This document shows, piece by piece, positions 18,936-27,410 of a stretch of DNA of 41,266 nucleotides; position 1 is the stretch's first letter; every line of letters starts with the position of its first letter. The notes under the pieces were generated by a model. The model had not been told where the DNA came from. It did no database searches and saw nothing but the letters and a program-made list of their open reading frames with translations. The position numbers and the translations under genes were made by a program. The DNA comes from a virus: positions 1 to 41,266 of IMG/VR virus record IMGVR_UViG_3300023198_001063; one strand, written 5' to 3'.

Positions 18936-18966
18936 TTTAAAATAGGGGGTTTTTACACCCCCTTTA
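18936..18966 (-). terminator. Terminator-like hairpin in front of a start codon
   Basis: The minus strand reads GGGGGT, loop gtaaaa, ACCCCC, then tattttaaat. The 6-bp GC-rich stem lies 13 nt after one stop codon and 16 nt before the next ATG (18928). It looks like an intrinsic terminator, but there is no room for a new promoter between hairpin and gene, so partial termination, attenuation or an RNA-processing boundary is likely. Confidence 0.65.
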
Positions 18967-18975
18967 TTATTACTA

Positions 18976-19278
18976 TTATTCTGTGCCTTCTATTTCATCT
19001 TTATAGGCTTTTTTAGTACTCGCTACTTGTCCATCGGTAGGCATATTTTGTGACATTTGTAATTTTAACAGAAATAACTGTTGTGCATTTCTTGATGCAT
19101 TTTCAAAATATTCCCACATATCATAAAACATAGCCTTATGATGTTCGTCTGTTAATTCAGACTCTTTAAGAACTACTTCTTCTGTAGTTTCTGATTTATC
19201 ATCATATATAGCAAATCTATACTCTTTCTCCACTTCTGTAGTTTCTACTACTTCTTCTTTCTTCTCTTTTGTTGCCAT
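18976..19278 (-). CDS. Small acidic hypothetical protein, 100 aa
   Basis: The N-terminus is a Lys/Glu/Thr-rich low-complexity stretch (MATKEKKEEVVETTEVEKE). A short globular part follows, including HKAMFYDMWEYFENA and AQQLFLLKLQMSQNMP. No known family is recognised. It lies 13 nt after the ribonucleotide reductase stop and is followed by a hairpin that may reduce read-through to the next genes. Confidence 0.55.
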   Translation of the reverse strand: MATKEKKEEVVETTEVEKEYRFAIYDDKSETTEEVVLKESELTDEHHKAMFYDMWEYFENASRNAQQLFLLKLQMSQNMPTDGQVASTKKAYKDEIEGTE

Positions 19279-19291
19279 TATTATTTATTAT

Positions 19292-21145
19292 TTATAGAAT
19301 TTCACAAGAACCTCCTGCACATGCAAGATTTTCCATTCTATTTGTGTTATCTACTTCTTCTTTAATTGTAGATAAATCTACATTTTTTACTAATTTTAAT
19401 TTTTCTTCATATACTTCTTTAGTACATTCAGTAAATGGTGCGTCTTTATATACCCCACCATCAAAAGGTAATACAGAAAGTCCGTTAAAAGAATCTTTGT
19501 GTTCCCACATCCATTTTTTAACTCCTTCCCATTCTTCATCTTTTATATTAATAGTTGCAGAAACATTATTAGTATTATCTCCACTTATATGACCTGTTTT
19601 TACCCATTCAGTATTAAACTTCTCTATTCTGTCTAAAAACTGCAATGCAGTCTCTTCATCTCTTAGTATAGAGCCTTCAGGAGCTTTAATAGGAAATCCT
19701 ATAACTGCTGAGGTAGGGTCTTGGTCCATAACTTTTATCAAATTTGGGTGAGTGCTTGTAAAGTAATTATACACGTCATCTCCAACCATGCATTGTACAT
19801 TTCTAATATAATATTTAGAATGCCAAGCGTGTATACCAGAACTTGTTCCTAATATAGTACTTGTAGTCCCACTAGGTTTAATAGTACTTACTCTTGCACT
19901 TGGGTTTATACCTATTATATCCGCTATTTCAATATTAACTGTAACAGCTTTTTCAACAGCTTCTTCTAAATTTAATTTTAAAGTTGCTCCAGAACATATG
20001 CCTGTCATTCCCACCCCTGTTAGAGCTTCTTTTTCAGTAGTTCTTTTCCATACAGGTCTTAGGTAATGAAAATCAGTAAAACCTGCTTGTAAAGTACCAA
20101 AGAAAGCAGCTGCTTCTGCTCTATTATTTAAATCAAGTTGGTCTCTAACATTAGAACCATTAATTTCAGTTAAATTACAAAACTGAAAAGGTCTTAGAGC
20201 TATTTCACAACAAGGATTAGTACCCCATTCTTTATCATTAGTAAAATAAATACCAGGCTCTCCTGTTTTATTTTCTTCTACCATTGAAAATATTTTATCA
20301 AAGAATTTTTTTGTTACTCTATGCCTAAGAACTACTGCTGAATTATTAGCCCTACTTCTTTGTGGGTTTAAATTCCAATATTCTCCTTTTTTACAAGTAA
20401 GCATATTATTATCTCCCGCAGAGAAAAGTGCAATAAGTGCGGCTCTACGTATACCTCCTGCTAATACTGCATTAGCTATAAAACAAATTATATCATGCAC
20501 TTCTAAAGTTGTTAAATACTCCCCATTCTCCTTTCTATCTAATATAGTAGTTATATTAAATAAACAAGTTTTTAAAGGTTCTGGTCCAGGGGCTTTACCT
20601 CCCGCTGTTAACAATCTTTCTCCTTTTGGCCTAATAGCTGAAAAATCAAATCTAGGAGCAGTTTCTCTTTTACCAAAATAAGATTTCATTAAATGTTTTA
20701 CTGCATCTGCCCAACCTTCAATAGAATCAGCTATTATATATTTTTGTGAAGAGGTGGGTTTCTTTATTTCAGGTAATTTAGTTACATGATGTTTTTGAAC
20801 ACTGTATCCTACTCCTGTTCCTCCTAATAATAAAAACATAACCTCTGAAAAGGCTCTATAATCATCTATTGGTAAATAAGAACAATTATAAATTCTTGAT
20901 TCATTTTTTGAGATTGCTTTTCCTGCAAATTGCAAAGCTCTCATAGAAGGTAATATTTTCTTTTCATATATAAATGATGAGTAACTATCAATATCTCCTA
21001 TAAGTTTAGGATAATTATCTTTCATCATTTGTACGTATCTATCTACATTCTCTTCATAACTTTCTCTTCTTTTTTCTTCTGCTATATATCTAGCATATTT
21101 ATTAAAATGTACTACGCCACTTAAGGCTTTTGCTCCACTATCCAT
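19292..21145 (-). CDS. nrdJ: Adenosylcobalamin-dependent ribonucleoside-triphosphate reductase (class II)
   Basis: Reduces ribonucleotides to deoxyribonucleotides using adenosylcobalamin. The catalytic core is clear: an N-terminal redox Cys in RIYNCSYLP; NPCCEIALRPFQFCNLTE, which carries the thiyl-radical Cys, the Glu two residues later, and the partner Cys 11 residues on, the spacing of C408/E410/C419 in Lactobacillus leichmannii RTPR; the STIKPSGTTSTILGTSSGIH substrate loop; and the C-terminal redox tail CAGGSCEIL. At 617 residues it is shorter than the ~740-aa Lactobacillus enzyme, so part of an allosteric or insertion region is probably missing. The start ATG overlaps the upstream stop as ATGGATAG. 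Class II needs no oxygen or second subunit but depends on host B12. Confidence 0.92.
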   Translation of the reverse strand: MDSGAKALSGVVHFNKYARYIAEEKRRESYEENVDRYVQMMKDNYPKLIGDIDSYSSFIYEKKILPSMRALQFAGKAISKNESRIYNCSYLPIDDYRAFSEVMFLLLGGTGVGYSVQKHHVTKLPEIKKPTSSQKYIIADSIEGWADAVKHLMKSYFGKRETAPRFDFSAIRPKGERLLTAGGKAPGPEPLKTCLFNITTILDRKENGEYLTTLEVHDIICFIANAVLAGGIRRAALIALFSAGDNNMLTCKKGEYWNLNPQRSRANNSAVVLRHRVTKKFFDKIFSMVEENKTGEPGIYFTNDKEWGTNPCCEIALRPFQFCNLTEINGSNVRDQLDLNNRAEAAAFFGTLQAGFTDFHYLRPVWKRTTEKEALTGVGMTGICSGATLKLNLEEAVEKAVTVNIEIADIIGINPSARVSTIKPSGTTSTILGTSSGIHAWHSKYYIRNVQCMVGDDVYNYFTSTHPNLIKVMDQDPTSAVIGFPIKAPEGSILRDEETALQFLDRIEKFNTEWVKTGHISGDNTNNVSATINIKDEEWEGVKKWMWEHKDSFNGLSVLPFDGGVYKDAPFTECTKEVYEEKLKLVKNVDLSTIKEEVDNTNRMENLACAGGSCEIL

Positions 21146-21695
21146 TCTTCTCTTTTTTTTTAAATATTTTCATCTCTTCATTATATACTTCTTCATATTT
21201 ATTAGGCATATTACCTATCTCTTGCTTTCTGTCAATTTTTTGACCTATAAGTTTTTCCATTTCCACATATTTATCCTCTGCTCTATAAAGTACTTTACCC
21301 ACCTCACTTCTCATTCCTAAATTATGAAATGATAATACATGTCTTTTGTATTTATCTGTAAACTGTGAGTATTTTCCTTTTTTAAATTTAAAATAATTTT
21401 CTTTACTATATTTAGGTAAATTAAATACATACATAGTGTGTATATCATCACACTTATAATGATAATGATATAATTCATTGTTTTGTAATGCATTTTCATA
21501 AGATTCTACCCATTCATTTTCTTTATCTAATTCATATAAAGCAAAAATCTTATCTTTTAAATCAGGTTTACTATTATCTCCTATAAAGCATTGCTTTAAA
21601 AATTTAAATTCCTCCTGCATTTCTCCTAACATAGGAAGTATATATGTGAATGACCTATTCTTATCTCTCTCTATATCAAACTTCTCTTTAGTCAT
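21138..21695 (-). CDS. Hypothetical protein, 185 aa
   Basis: The family is not recognised. It is charged and rich in Lys, Glu and Tyr, with a KYSKENYFKFKKGKYSQFTD basic-aromatic patch in the middle and a long C-terminal helix ending KKKEKNG. It ends with TAG overlapping the ATG of the ribonucleotide reductase gene, implying translational coupling and possibly a linked role. This overlap also shows that TAG works as a stop in this genome. Confidence 0.6.
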   Translation of the reverse strand: MTKEKFDIERDKNRSFTYILPMLGEMQEEFKFLKQCFIGDNSKPDLKDKIFALYELDKENEWVESYENALQNNELYHYHYKCDDIHTMYVFNLPKYSKENYFKFKKGKYSQFTDKYKRHVLSFHNLGMRSEVGKVLYRAEDKYVEMEKLIGQKIDRKQEIGNMPNKYEEVYNEEMKIFKKKEKNG

Positions 21696-21701
21696 TTTTT
21701 A

Positions 21702-22667
21702 TTATAATTGTATAATAGCCCCTTTTTCTTGGTATTCTACAGGTAAGTTCCAATTATTACTTTCTGTATGCCATATCCATCTATCAACTAAATCATCAAT
21801 TTCTTTTTTTCCTGTATCTATCCATTTTTTATTAAACTTATAAACAGCACAGTCATTAGGTGTGATTGTTTCTATTGCTATTATTATGTGTTGTACTTCT
21901 ATTTCATCTATATTATATTTTTCTTTTGTAAAATGTTTTATAGCTTCTTCATAGTATGCTTGTTGTCTATAATAACCATAAGATATATAAGAAGCCATAA
22001 AACCTCTAAATATATAATTCTTTAAAACATTATCAGTTTCTCCTATTTTTAAAGGCAGTCTAAATACATTTTTAGAACTTGTTTTAATGTCTATATTATA
22101 GGCAATTTTATTATCTACGTCTACAACTAATCTATCTATTTTTCCTTTTCTTTTAATTTTATCTTCCCAAAAGATTTCTACTTCAGAGAATGAATTTTCT
22201 TTCTCTTGTAGTAATTTAAATGCTTCAGGATTATTTGTAACTGCATTTACACATTTATCAACAGTATATTTAGTAGCTTTATCTAAATAAATAGCATCAG
22301 GATTACTTTGACGTTCTTCTATATATGGTACACCTTCTTTAATAAATTTTATTTTTACAGTGTCTTTTTTCATTTTATACCCTGATAATTCATACGCATC
22401 TTCAAACTTAGAGTCAAAACCTTCTAAATTAGATTGTAAAAATTTATCACAAAGTACTCCCATTAAACCACTAGGTTTGTCTATATTAGAGACAATAAAT
22501 AATTCAGGCTCTAATAACGCCATATGAACCATAGTTCCTAATTCCATAGAAGGAGTGCTTTCTCCTGCGGATTCCATTTTATGTTTATAATATGCGGGAG
22601 ACTTTGAAAGCCATCCTAACATACTATTAGAAATGTAGTCTACTCTCTTGAAATACTCTTCCATCAT
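21702..22667 (-). CDS. RecE/exonuclease VIII-like PD-(D/E)XK exonuclease
   Basis: A 321-aa nuclease of the PDDEXK_12/DUF3799 type found in phage recombination modules. YISNSMLGWLSKSPAYYKH opens the domain, GTMVHMALLEPE gives the GxxxH helix, GKIDRLVVDVDNKIAYNIDIKTS supplies the Asp and the D-x-K catalytic strand, and YYRQQAYYEEA supplies the Gln/Tyr motif. It probably resects double-stranded ends to create 3' single strands for annealing or replication-dependent recombination. Partners in the same operon are the SSB and the Sak4-like ATPase. The start overlaps the upstream gene by 41 nt; an alternative start is the next Met. Confidence 0.82.
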   Translation of the reverse strand: MMEEYFKRVDYISNSMLGWLSKSPAYYKHKMESAGESTPSMELGTMVHMALLEPELFIVSNIDKPSGLMGVLCDKFLQSNLEGFDSKFEDAYELSGYKMKKDTVKIKFIKEGVPYIEERQSNPDAIYLDKATKYTVDKCVNAVTNNPEAFKLLQEKENSFSEVEIFWEDKIKRKGKIDRLVVDVDNKIAYNIDIKTSSKNVFRLPLKIGETDNVLKNYIFRGFMASYISYGYYRQQAYYEEAIKHFTKEKYNIDEIEVQHIIIAIETITPNDCAVYKFNKKWIDTGKKEIDDLVDRWIWHTESNNWNLPVEYQEKGAIIQL

Positions 22668-22935
22668 CTAAATATTGTGTATACATTTCCATAAATTCAG
22701 AGTATAAATTAACTCTAGATGTATAGGTATACTGTTTATTATTTTTCACTTCTTTGACAACTACATGGTCTTCCATGTGCTCTTCATATAGTAGGTTGTC
22801 ATCTACTAAATCTTCTAGCATTATTCTTACAGAGTTATGCTTGTTTTCCTCCAGTGCTTTCATTAATTTAGCATAAACAGGCATAAATCTACAGATTTTA
22901 AAGACCTTTCTTTTAAAATCATTTGTATATTTCAT
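22627..22935 (-). CDS. Hypothetical protein, 102 aa
   Basis: Basic N-terminus (MKYTNDFKRKVFKICRFMP), an acidic middle (MLEDLVDDNLLYEEHMEDH) and a C-terminal helix. It is not a recognised family. It lies 1 nt from the preceding gene and overlaps the RecE-like exonuclease start by 41 nt, so it is probably co-translated with it. A structural or accessory role in recombination is possible but unsupported. Confidence 0.55.
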   Translation of the reverse strand: MKYTNDFKRKVFKICRFMPVYAKLMKALEENKHNSVRIMLEDLVDDNLLYEEHMEDHVVVKEVKNNKQYTYTSRVNLYSEFMEMYTQYLDDGRVFQESRLHF

Positions 22936-23361
22936 TTATATTTTTATCCCTTTTAATTTATCTATATATAGTGGGTCTATGGCATATCTTTTACAATCTC
23001 CTTTACTCCCTTTATATATACATTCTAAAAAAGCATAATAATCACCTCCACGATACCATTTTTCTTGCCATTGTTTATAGTATATGATTCCTTCTTTCCA
23101 GTCATCAAATCTTTTATATGCTTTTTTATACCAAAACCCAAATATATTATTACTATCAAGAGAACAGTTATTACATTTTAACCACCCTGTTTCTAGTATA
23201 ATTTGTTTCATTACTATATCTGGATATTTTATTTCTTGTTTTATTAATTCTTTCTTTATAGTATTTATATTATATTCTTGAGAATATGCTGTACCTATTA
23301 AGGCTACTATAAGCATAAATACTAAAACTATTTCAAACCAATATTCCTTTATTTTTTTCAT
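22936..23361 (-). CDS. Glucosaminidase-type peptidoglycan hydrolase with N-terminal signal/anchor
   Basis: Residues 1-28 form a Sec-type signal or membrane anchor (EYWFEIVLVFMLIVALIGTAYSQ). The remainder is a compact FlgJ/GH73-like glucosaminidase domain: IVMKQIILETGWLKC carries the expected catalytic Glu, SNNIFGFWYKK matches the conserved N-x-x-G-F/K turn, and the segment around YKRFDDWKEGIIYYKQW is typical. It would cleave the glycan strand beta-1,4 to N-acetylglucosamine, for lysis or local wall remodelling. The protein is minimal at 141 aa. Its position inside the replication/recombination operon is unusual for a lysis gene. The start overlaps the upstream nuclease gene by 29 nt. Confidence 0.78.
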   Translation of the reverse strand: MKKIKEYWFEIVLVFMLIVALIGTAYSQEYNINTIKKELIKQEIKYPDIVMKQIILETGWLKCNNCSLDSNNIFGFWYKKAYKRFDDWKEGIIYYKQWQEKWYRGGDYYAFLECIYKGSKGDCKRYAIDPLYIDKLKGIKI

Positions 23362-23824
23362 TTTTTTTAGTCTTGATTAACTCTACAGTTTCTCTAACTT
23401 GTTTTTGAGTACTCGGTAAATATAATGTATATCCTTGTATCTCTATTAAAGACTTAAACATTTTCCATTTTAAGGGGAAAACATCATTAGCGTATCCTTT
23501 AACTTCTATCACCCATTTATCCTCTGTATTTACAAAATCGGGTGTATAAGTAATTGCTCTTATATTATTTGATACTTCTCTAAAAGCTTTAATTCCTTTT
23601 ACTTTATGTGGTTCATAAATTTTACCATTAAAAACCTTTTTATCAAGTAAATTATATTTATGTACTTCATAATCAGAATCTATTCCTTCTTCACTAAGTC
23701 TTCTATAAGTATAAGCTTCTAACTTAGACCTAAATTTAATACCATCAACCGTTAAAGCAGTTGCATTTTTTATTTTCTGTTTAGGGTTAGGAGCTATTAT
23801 ATTATTTTTCTTTTTCCACTTCAC
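23333..23824 (-). CDS. DUF1064-type PD-(D/E)XK endonuclease
   Basis: A 163-aa phage nuclease. GIKFRSKLEAYTYRRLSEEG supplies the early Glu, YTPDFVNTEDKWVIEVKGY supplies Asp and the E-V-K catalytic strand, and FPLKWKMFKSL is the usual following helix. DUF1064 proteins are thought to act on branched or damaged DNA, and a Holliday-junction resolvase or packaging-associated role has been proposed for relatives; the exact substrate is not readable. It sits with primase, RecE-like nuclease, SSB and Sak4-like ATPase. Start and stop both overlap neighbours by about 20-30 nt. Confidence 0.78.
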   Translation of the reverse strand: MKWKKKNNIIAPNPKQKIKNATALTVDGIKFRSKLEAYTYRRLSEEGIDSDYEVHKYNLLDKKVFNGKIYEPHKVKGIKAFREVSNNIRAITYTPDFVNTEDKWVIEVKGYANDVFPLKWKMFKSLIEIQGYTLYLPSTQKQVRETVELIKTKKNEKNKGILV

Positions 23825-23966
23825 CGTCTAAATATTTTTTTACTTCTTCTAAGTCACGTATATGCTCTTGATATACTTCTAATACTTCTCTTTGCCTTGC
23901 TGTTGGATTTGTAAAATTTACAAAACCATAGTCTAAGTGCTTTACTCTTATTACATTTTTACTCAT
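23802..23966 (-). CDS. Small hypothetical protein, 54 aa
   Basis: I chose the Met of MSKNVIRVKHLDYG at 23966 because it follows the primase stop by 10 nt and has an A-rich leader; an upstream Met at 23987 would overlap the primase end. The sequence contains FVNFTNPTARQREVLEVY and a charged C-terminus. It is unrecognised, and overlaps the DUF1064 nuclease start by 23 nt. Confidence 0.55.
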   Translation of the reverse strand: MSKNVIRVKHLDYGFVNFTNPTARQREVLEVYQEHIRDLEEVKKYLDGEVEKEK

Positions 23967-23976
23967 CTTTTTATTA

Positions 23977-24969
23977 TTATAGAACACTATCTATTAAGAT
24001 TTTTGTTCTTTCTTTTTTATATTTTTTGTAAAAATCTGTTATATCTTTTTCAGGATATTCTTCAGGTATATGAGTATAATGTATATCATATTTAGCAGCA
24101 TATTTAGCAGCACTTGTTATACCTGGACTATCGTTATCAAAGAAAATAATAACTTCTTTAAAACGCTTTTTAAGTTCTTCTACTTTGTCTTCAGGTATAA
24201 ATCCCATTTCTGACCCTGGTGCACACGCTGCATACCCATAAGTATAAAATAACATAGCATCTTTAAGAGATGATGTTATTATACATAAATCACCTGTTTT
24301 AGGTAATTGATGCCAACCTTGCACTATATCTTTACCAGCATTTGTAATCCATTTAAAATTGCTATCTGGTTGAAGTATTTTATACTTATAGTTTCCATAA
24401 CAATATGCAAATGCTGTATTATTTTTATTAATTTTTATATATTTTCTATTACCGTCTTTAGTTAAGAAATATCCTTCAAGTGCTTTTACTAAAAAGATAT
24501 CTAATATAGGTTTATATATACCTTGTTCTGCGTAGTATACTAAATGCTTATTTTTATAAGGCATAGATACTATTTTTAATTCTGTTTCTGAGAATTCTAA
24601 TTTCTCAATCTCTTCTCTATTATGTATGATAGGAGATTCTTTTATTTTATACATAGGAGATGTTCCTAAGTCTAATCTAAAATCACTATTTATTTTTTTT
24701 AATGCGTCACCATAGCTAATAACATATTTAGCCATTACATATCCAATAGGACTAAAGGTGTGTTCTTCAAAACTAAAGTCTTTATACAACCAATTACCTT
24801 TATTTTGTCTTATTCTAACTCCTGGATGCTTATCTACTCTTAATTCACTGCAAAAACTTACATCAAGTTTTTTAAAATTAGTTACATAATATTTAAATAT
24901 ATCAAAGCCTGTGATTTTAATGAATATATTTTCAGCATTAAGTTCTTTAAATTCACTAGTACTTATCAT
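23977..24969 (-). CDS. DnaG-like primase (Toprim domain)
   Basis: Synthesises RNA primers for replication. The Toprim region is clear: DLCIITSSLKDAMLFYTYGY holds the conserved acidic/Ser start, APGSEMGFIPE follows, and VIIFFDNDSPGITSA supplies the D-x-D metal-binding motif. The N-terminal part (FCSELRVDKHPGVRIRQNKG, then NWLYKDFSF) resembles the CHC2 primase zinc-binding domain in layout but lacks the full Cys/His set, so it is probably zinc-free, as in several phage primases. Length is 330 aa with no helicase fusion; the separate DnaB-like helicase is encoded upstream. The ATG lies 17 nt after a terminator-like hairpin that follows ssb. Confidence 0.82.
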   Translation of the reverse strand: MISTSEFKELNAENIFIKITGFDIFKYYVTNFKKLDVSFCSELRVDKHPGVRIRQNKGNWLYKDFSFEEHTFSPIGYVMAKYVISYGDALKKINSDFRLDLGTSPMYKIKESPIIHNREEIEKLEFSETELKIVSMPYKNKHLVYYAEQGIYKPILDIFLVKALEGYFLTKDGNRKYIKINKNNTAFAYCYGNYKYKILQPDSNFKWITNAGKDIVQGWHQLPKTGDLCIITSSLKDAMLFYTYGYAACAPGSEMGFIPEDKVEELKKRFKEVIIFFDNDSPGITSAAKYAAKYDIHYTHIPEEYPEKDITDFYKKYKKERTKILIDSVL

Positions 24970-24978
24970 AATTTTTAA

Positions 24979-25012
24979 GTAAAAAAGGCTGAGGTATTAT
25001 CCCCAGCCTTGT
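24979..25012 (-). terminator. Terminator-like hairpin between ssb and primase genes
   Basis: The minus strand reads aaGGCTGGGG, loop ataata, CCTCAGCC, then tttttt. It is an 8-bp stem with one mismatch followed by a perfect T-run, a strong intrinsic terminator by appearance. It starts 13 nt after the ssb stop, and the primase ATG is 17 nt beyond its base, so some polymerase must pass it for primase to be made from the same transcript. Confidence 0.8.
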
Positions 25013-25021
25013 TATTATATA

Positions 25022-25591
25022 TTAAAAGGGTAAATCGTTCACTTCTGTAGTCGGAGCATTTGCCATATCATCCATATCATGTTTTGGCAATTTAACCATA
25101 TCATATTCATTATTAACATCGTATGTTAACTTAGAATTTTCTGCAGGCACTGTTAACCCTTCTACAAAACTTCTGAAAGGTACTTCAGCTTTCCACCAAT
25201 TACCTTTATTACCAGCAATTTCTTTACCGATAAATTTCATTCTAAAGAATTTATTACCTATAATAGGCATAACTGCTTTAGCGTACTCTGTATAATCAGG
25301 GGCTTTAATACCGTCTAATTGTTCACGTACTCCTAATGCTGTTGCAAAAGATACTAACTTTTGTAATGCATATTTTTTACCCGCTTCAGAAAACCATAAC
25401 GTAGTTTCTGCTGTTCGTGGGTCATTGTCTAACTCCTTTACAGGGTGAGAATTAAATATTAATTTAATCCCTTCTGTCCCTTTTTGAGAAGTTGTATACT
25501 CCATTGAAGCAATTTTACACTCACTAATACCAGGTTCAATATATTTTGATACCCTTCCTTTTTCTTCTTCTGTTCCTTCTGTTGTAATCAT
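25022..25591 (-). CDS. ssb: Single-stranded DNA-binding protein
   Basis: A 189-aa protein with a beta-rich body and a disordered C-terminus ending EVNDLPF, preceded by an acidic DMDDMANAP stretch. This is the classic SSB tail (D-D-x-I/L-P-F) that docks replication and repair partners. The body (SECKIASMEYTTSQKGTEGI, KFFRMKFIGKE and NKGNWWKAEVPF) resembles phage SSBs/DUF669-like OB proteins more than E. coli SSB. It is directly downstream of the Sak4-like ATPase; Sak4 annealing proteins are known to depend on a cognate SSB. A strong hairpin follows. Confidence 0.8.
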   Translation of the reverse strand: MITTEGTEEEKGRVSKYIEPGISECKIASMEYTTSQKGTEGIKLIFNSHPVKELDNDPRTAETTLWFSEAGKKYALQKLVSFATALGVREQLDGIKAPDYTEYAKAVMPIIGNKFFRMKFIGKEIAGNKGNWWKAEVPFRSFVEGLTVPAENSKLTYDVNNEYDMVKLPKHDMDDMANAPTTEVNDLPF

Positions 25592-25618
25592 ATTCTTCTA
25601 TCTAATTTTTATTTTTTA

Positions 25619-26323
25619 TTAATCTACGTAAATTTTCTTCCAATCAAATTCAAAATTCTGTCCTTTGAGATGTTCACATCTACTTCCACAGATTAATTCT
25701 TCTTTTGCTTGGAAATTAATCATTAATTTTTCTTCTTCTCTATACAGATACCCTATAGCATCTGCATTCGCACTAACCATATTTCTTATTTGACCAGTTA
25801 ATGCTAAATCTTTGGCAGAAACCTCTTTCCCGCCTTTATTAATCATCTTATCTTTAAGATGTGCTACAAATATTACATGCTCTGCTAAAGTTTTTGTATA
25901 TTCTAACATTGCTTGAAAAGCTAGTCTTAAATGTAAATATCCTGCACCATTAGGTAACTCCAATACCGATTTTCCTGCAAAATTTTTACCCATATTACTA
26001 GATTTATATTTAGCTGTAGCTGCCGATTCCGCCCAATGTTCTAATTGGGATATAGTATCTATTGCTATATACTTATACGGCTTTCCTTTTTCTTTTATTT
26101 TCTCACCTAGTGCATAAAGTTCTTTAATAGTATTGACTTTGTATTTAACAGCGTCAACAAACTCACTTCCATTTTCTAAATCTATAAGTAGACATTCATC
26201 TAATTCTGATATAAGTGTTGTTTTTCCCATTTTTGGTTGGGAATACATCACAAATGTTCGTGGGTTTCTATTTTTAACTTTAATCTTTTTACTAGGCAGA
26301 ACTATTTCTAATTCTTCACTCAA
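25619..26323 (-). CDS. Sak4-like RecA-fold ATPase
   Basis: A 234-aa P-loop protein of the AAA_24/Sak4 type. Walker A is YSQPKMGKTTLISEL, Walker B is KYIAIDTISQLEHW, and HVIFVAHLKDK is the sensor strand. The short length, absence of a DnaB-type N-terminal domain and direct pairing with ssb fit a single-strand annealing or strand-exchange factor that works with the RecE-like nuclease. Near the C-terminus, CGSRCEHLKG might bind metal. A helicase-loading role cannot be excluded. Confidence 0.8.
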   Translation of the reverse strand: MSEELEIVLPSKKIKVKNRNPRTFVMYSQPKMGKTTLISELDECLLIDLENGSEFVDAVKYKVNTIKELYALGEKIKEKGKPYKYIAIDTISQLEHWAESAATAKYKSSNMGKNFAGKSVLELPNGAGYLHLRLAFQAMLEYTKTLAEHVIFVAHLKDKMINKGGKEVSAKDLALTGQIRNMVSANADAIGYLYREEEKLMINFQAKEELICGSRCEHLKGQNFEFDWKKIYVD

Positions 26324-26336
26324 TTTTTCTTTTTTT

Positions 26337-27410
26337 TTATTTTAATAATCCTCCTACACTTCTTACATTCTCATAATAAGCATCACTCATTTCATCAGCT
26401 TTAGGCAATTCATGAAACATACCTATTTCTCCAATAAAACCATATCCATATCTTACATCATCAACTCCATAAGAGTTTTTTAACGCACTAATAGACCTAA
26501 ACCTATTATAACCTTTGTTATTAACAAATCTATCTATTTCATAATCCATATGGTCATATACCTTATATTTATAAGGATTAAATAACGCCAATGCAACATC
26601 ACAATCTTCATATAGATTACCAGAATCTTTAAAGTCGTCAGGGTCAGGAGTAATCTCCTTATTCCTTGCTCTTTGTGAGTCTGATAAACTCCTATTAAAT
26701 TGTGAAACTACTATAGGTGAAAATTTATAAAGGTCTCTAGCTATTCCAAAATATTCAGACATTTTGTCTATAGTTTCTTTTTTACTAAATCCTCTTTCTT
26801 TTTTCACTTTACCTATATGGTCTAAAACTACTAAAGTAATTTTCTTGTCATTATTAGCTTTATAAGTTCTATCAAACTCATTAATAATTAATTTACCATT
26901 ATCTTTAGCTGTTTGCTCTAATTGCTTAAAAACTCCTGTAGGGTTTTCAGCACCGTCTATTATTTTAACCACATCTGACATTTCGTCAAAATAGTCTAAT
27001 GTTTCTACTATTTTTTCATATATCTCTTGTGATACGTGGTTTTTTTTAACTCCCCATCCAAAAATAGTAGGTACATCCATTAGTATGCCATAATCTTGAA
27101 ATAATTTCATACATAACCATTTCCCTATTTTATAAGCACGAGGCCTCTCCATTGACCTATAGATTATCTCTAAGTCAATATCGGTTTCTCCTTTTTCTTT
27201 TTGTTCTTTAAACCATTTATAAGCTTGTAAAACATATGTATAATCAGTAAAACTAGTTTTCCCTGAGCCCGCACTTCCACCTAATAAGGTATACATGCCC
27301 TGATTTATATTTATATGCTCACCTAATTTTTTATGAGCTATAGGAATGCAAGTTACGTCTCCATTGATACCTCTATCAATTTCTTTCTTTACCTCATCTG
27401 AATAACTCAT
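26337..27410 (-). CDS. DnaB-like replicative helicase (SF4)
   Basis: A 357-aa RecA-fold hexameric helicase without the DnaB N-terminal primase-binding domain. GVNGD-like and IPIAHKKLGEHININQGMY lead into Walker A GGSAGSGKTSF; KKITLVVLDHIGKVKKERGF is Walker B; SPIVVSQFNRSLSD is the SQxNR motif; DFKDSGNLYEDCDVALAL is motif H4. It unwinds DNA ahead of the family A polymerase. Its start overlaps the stop of the preceding replication-associated gene by one base (TAATG type), so the two are coupled. Confidence 0.85.
   Translation of the reverse strand: MSYSDEVKKEIDRGINGDVTCIPIAHKKLGEHININQGMYTLLGGSAGSGKTSFTDYTYVLQAYKWFKEQKEKGETDIDLEIIYRSMERPRAYKIGKWLCMKLFQDYGILMDVPTIFGWGVKKNHVSQEIYEKIVETLDYFDEMSDVVKIIDGAENPTGVFKQLEQTAKDNGKLIINEFDRTYKANNDKKITLVVLDHIGKVKKERGFSKKETIDKMSEYFGIARDLYKFSPIVVSQFNRSLSDSQRARNKEITPDPDDFKDSGNLYEDCDVALALFNPYKYKVYDHMDYEIDRFVNNKGYNRFRSISALKNSYGVDDVRYGYGFIGEIGMFHELPKADEMSDAYYENVRSVGGLLK

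Noticed and set aside
16666-21140. Genome-wide stop-codon reassignment, known in some crAss-like phages
   Set aside because: TAG ends the 1495-aa gene (16666) and the 185-aa gene within an ATGGATAG overlap (21138-21140), TGA ends the diphosphohydrolase-like gene (17769), and TAA ends most others. All three are ordinary stops here.
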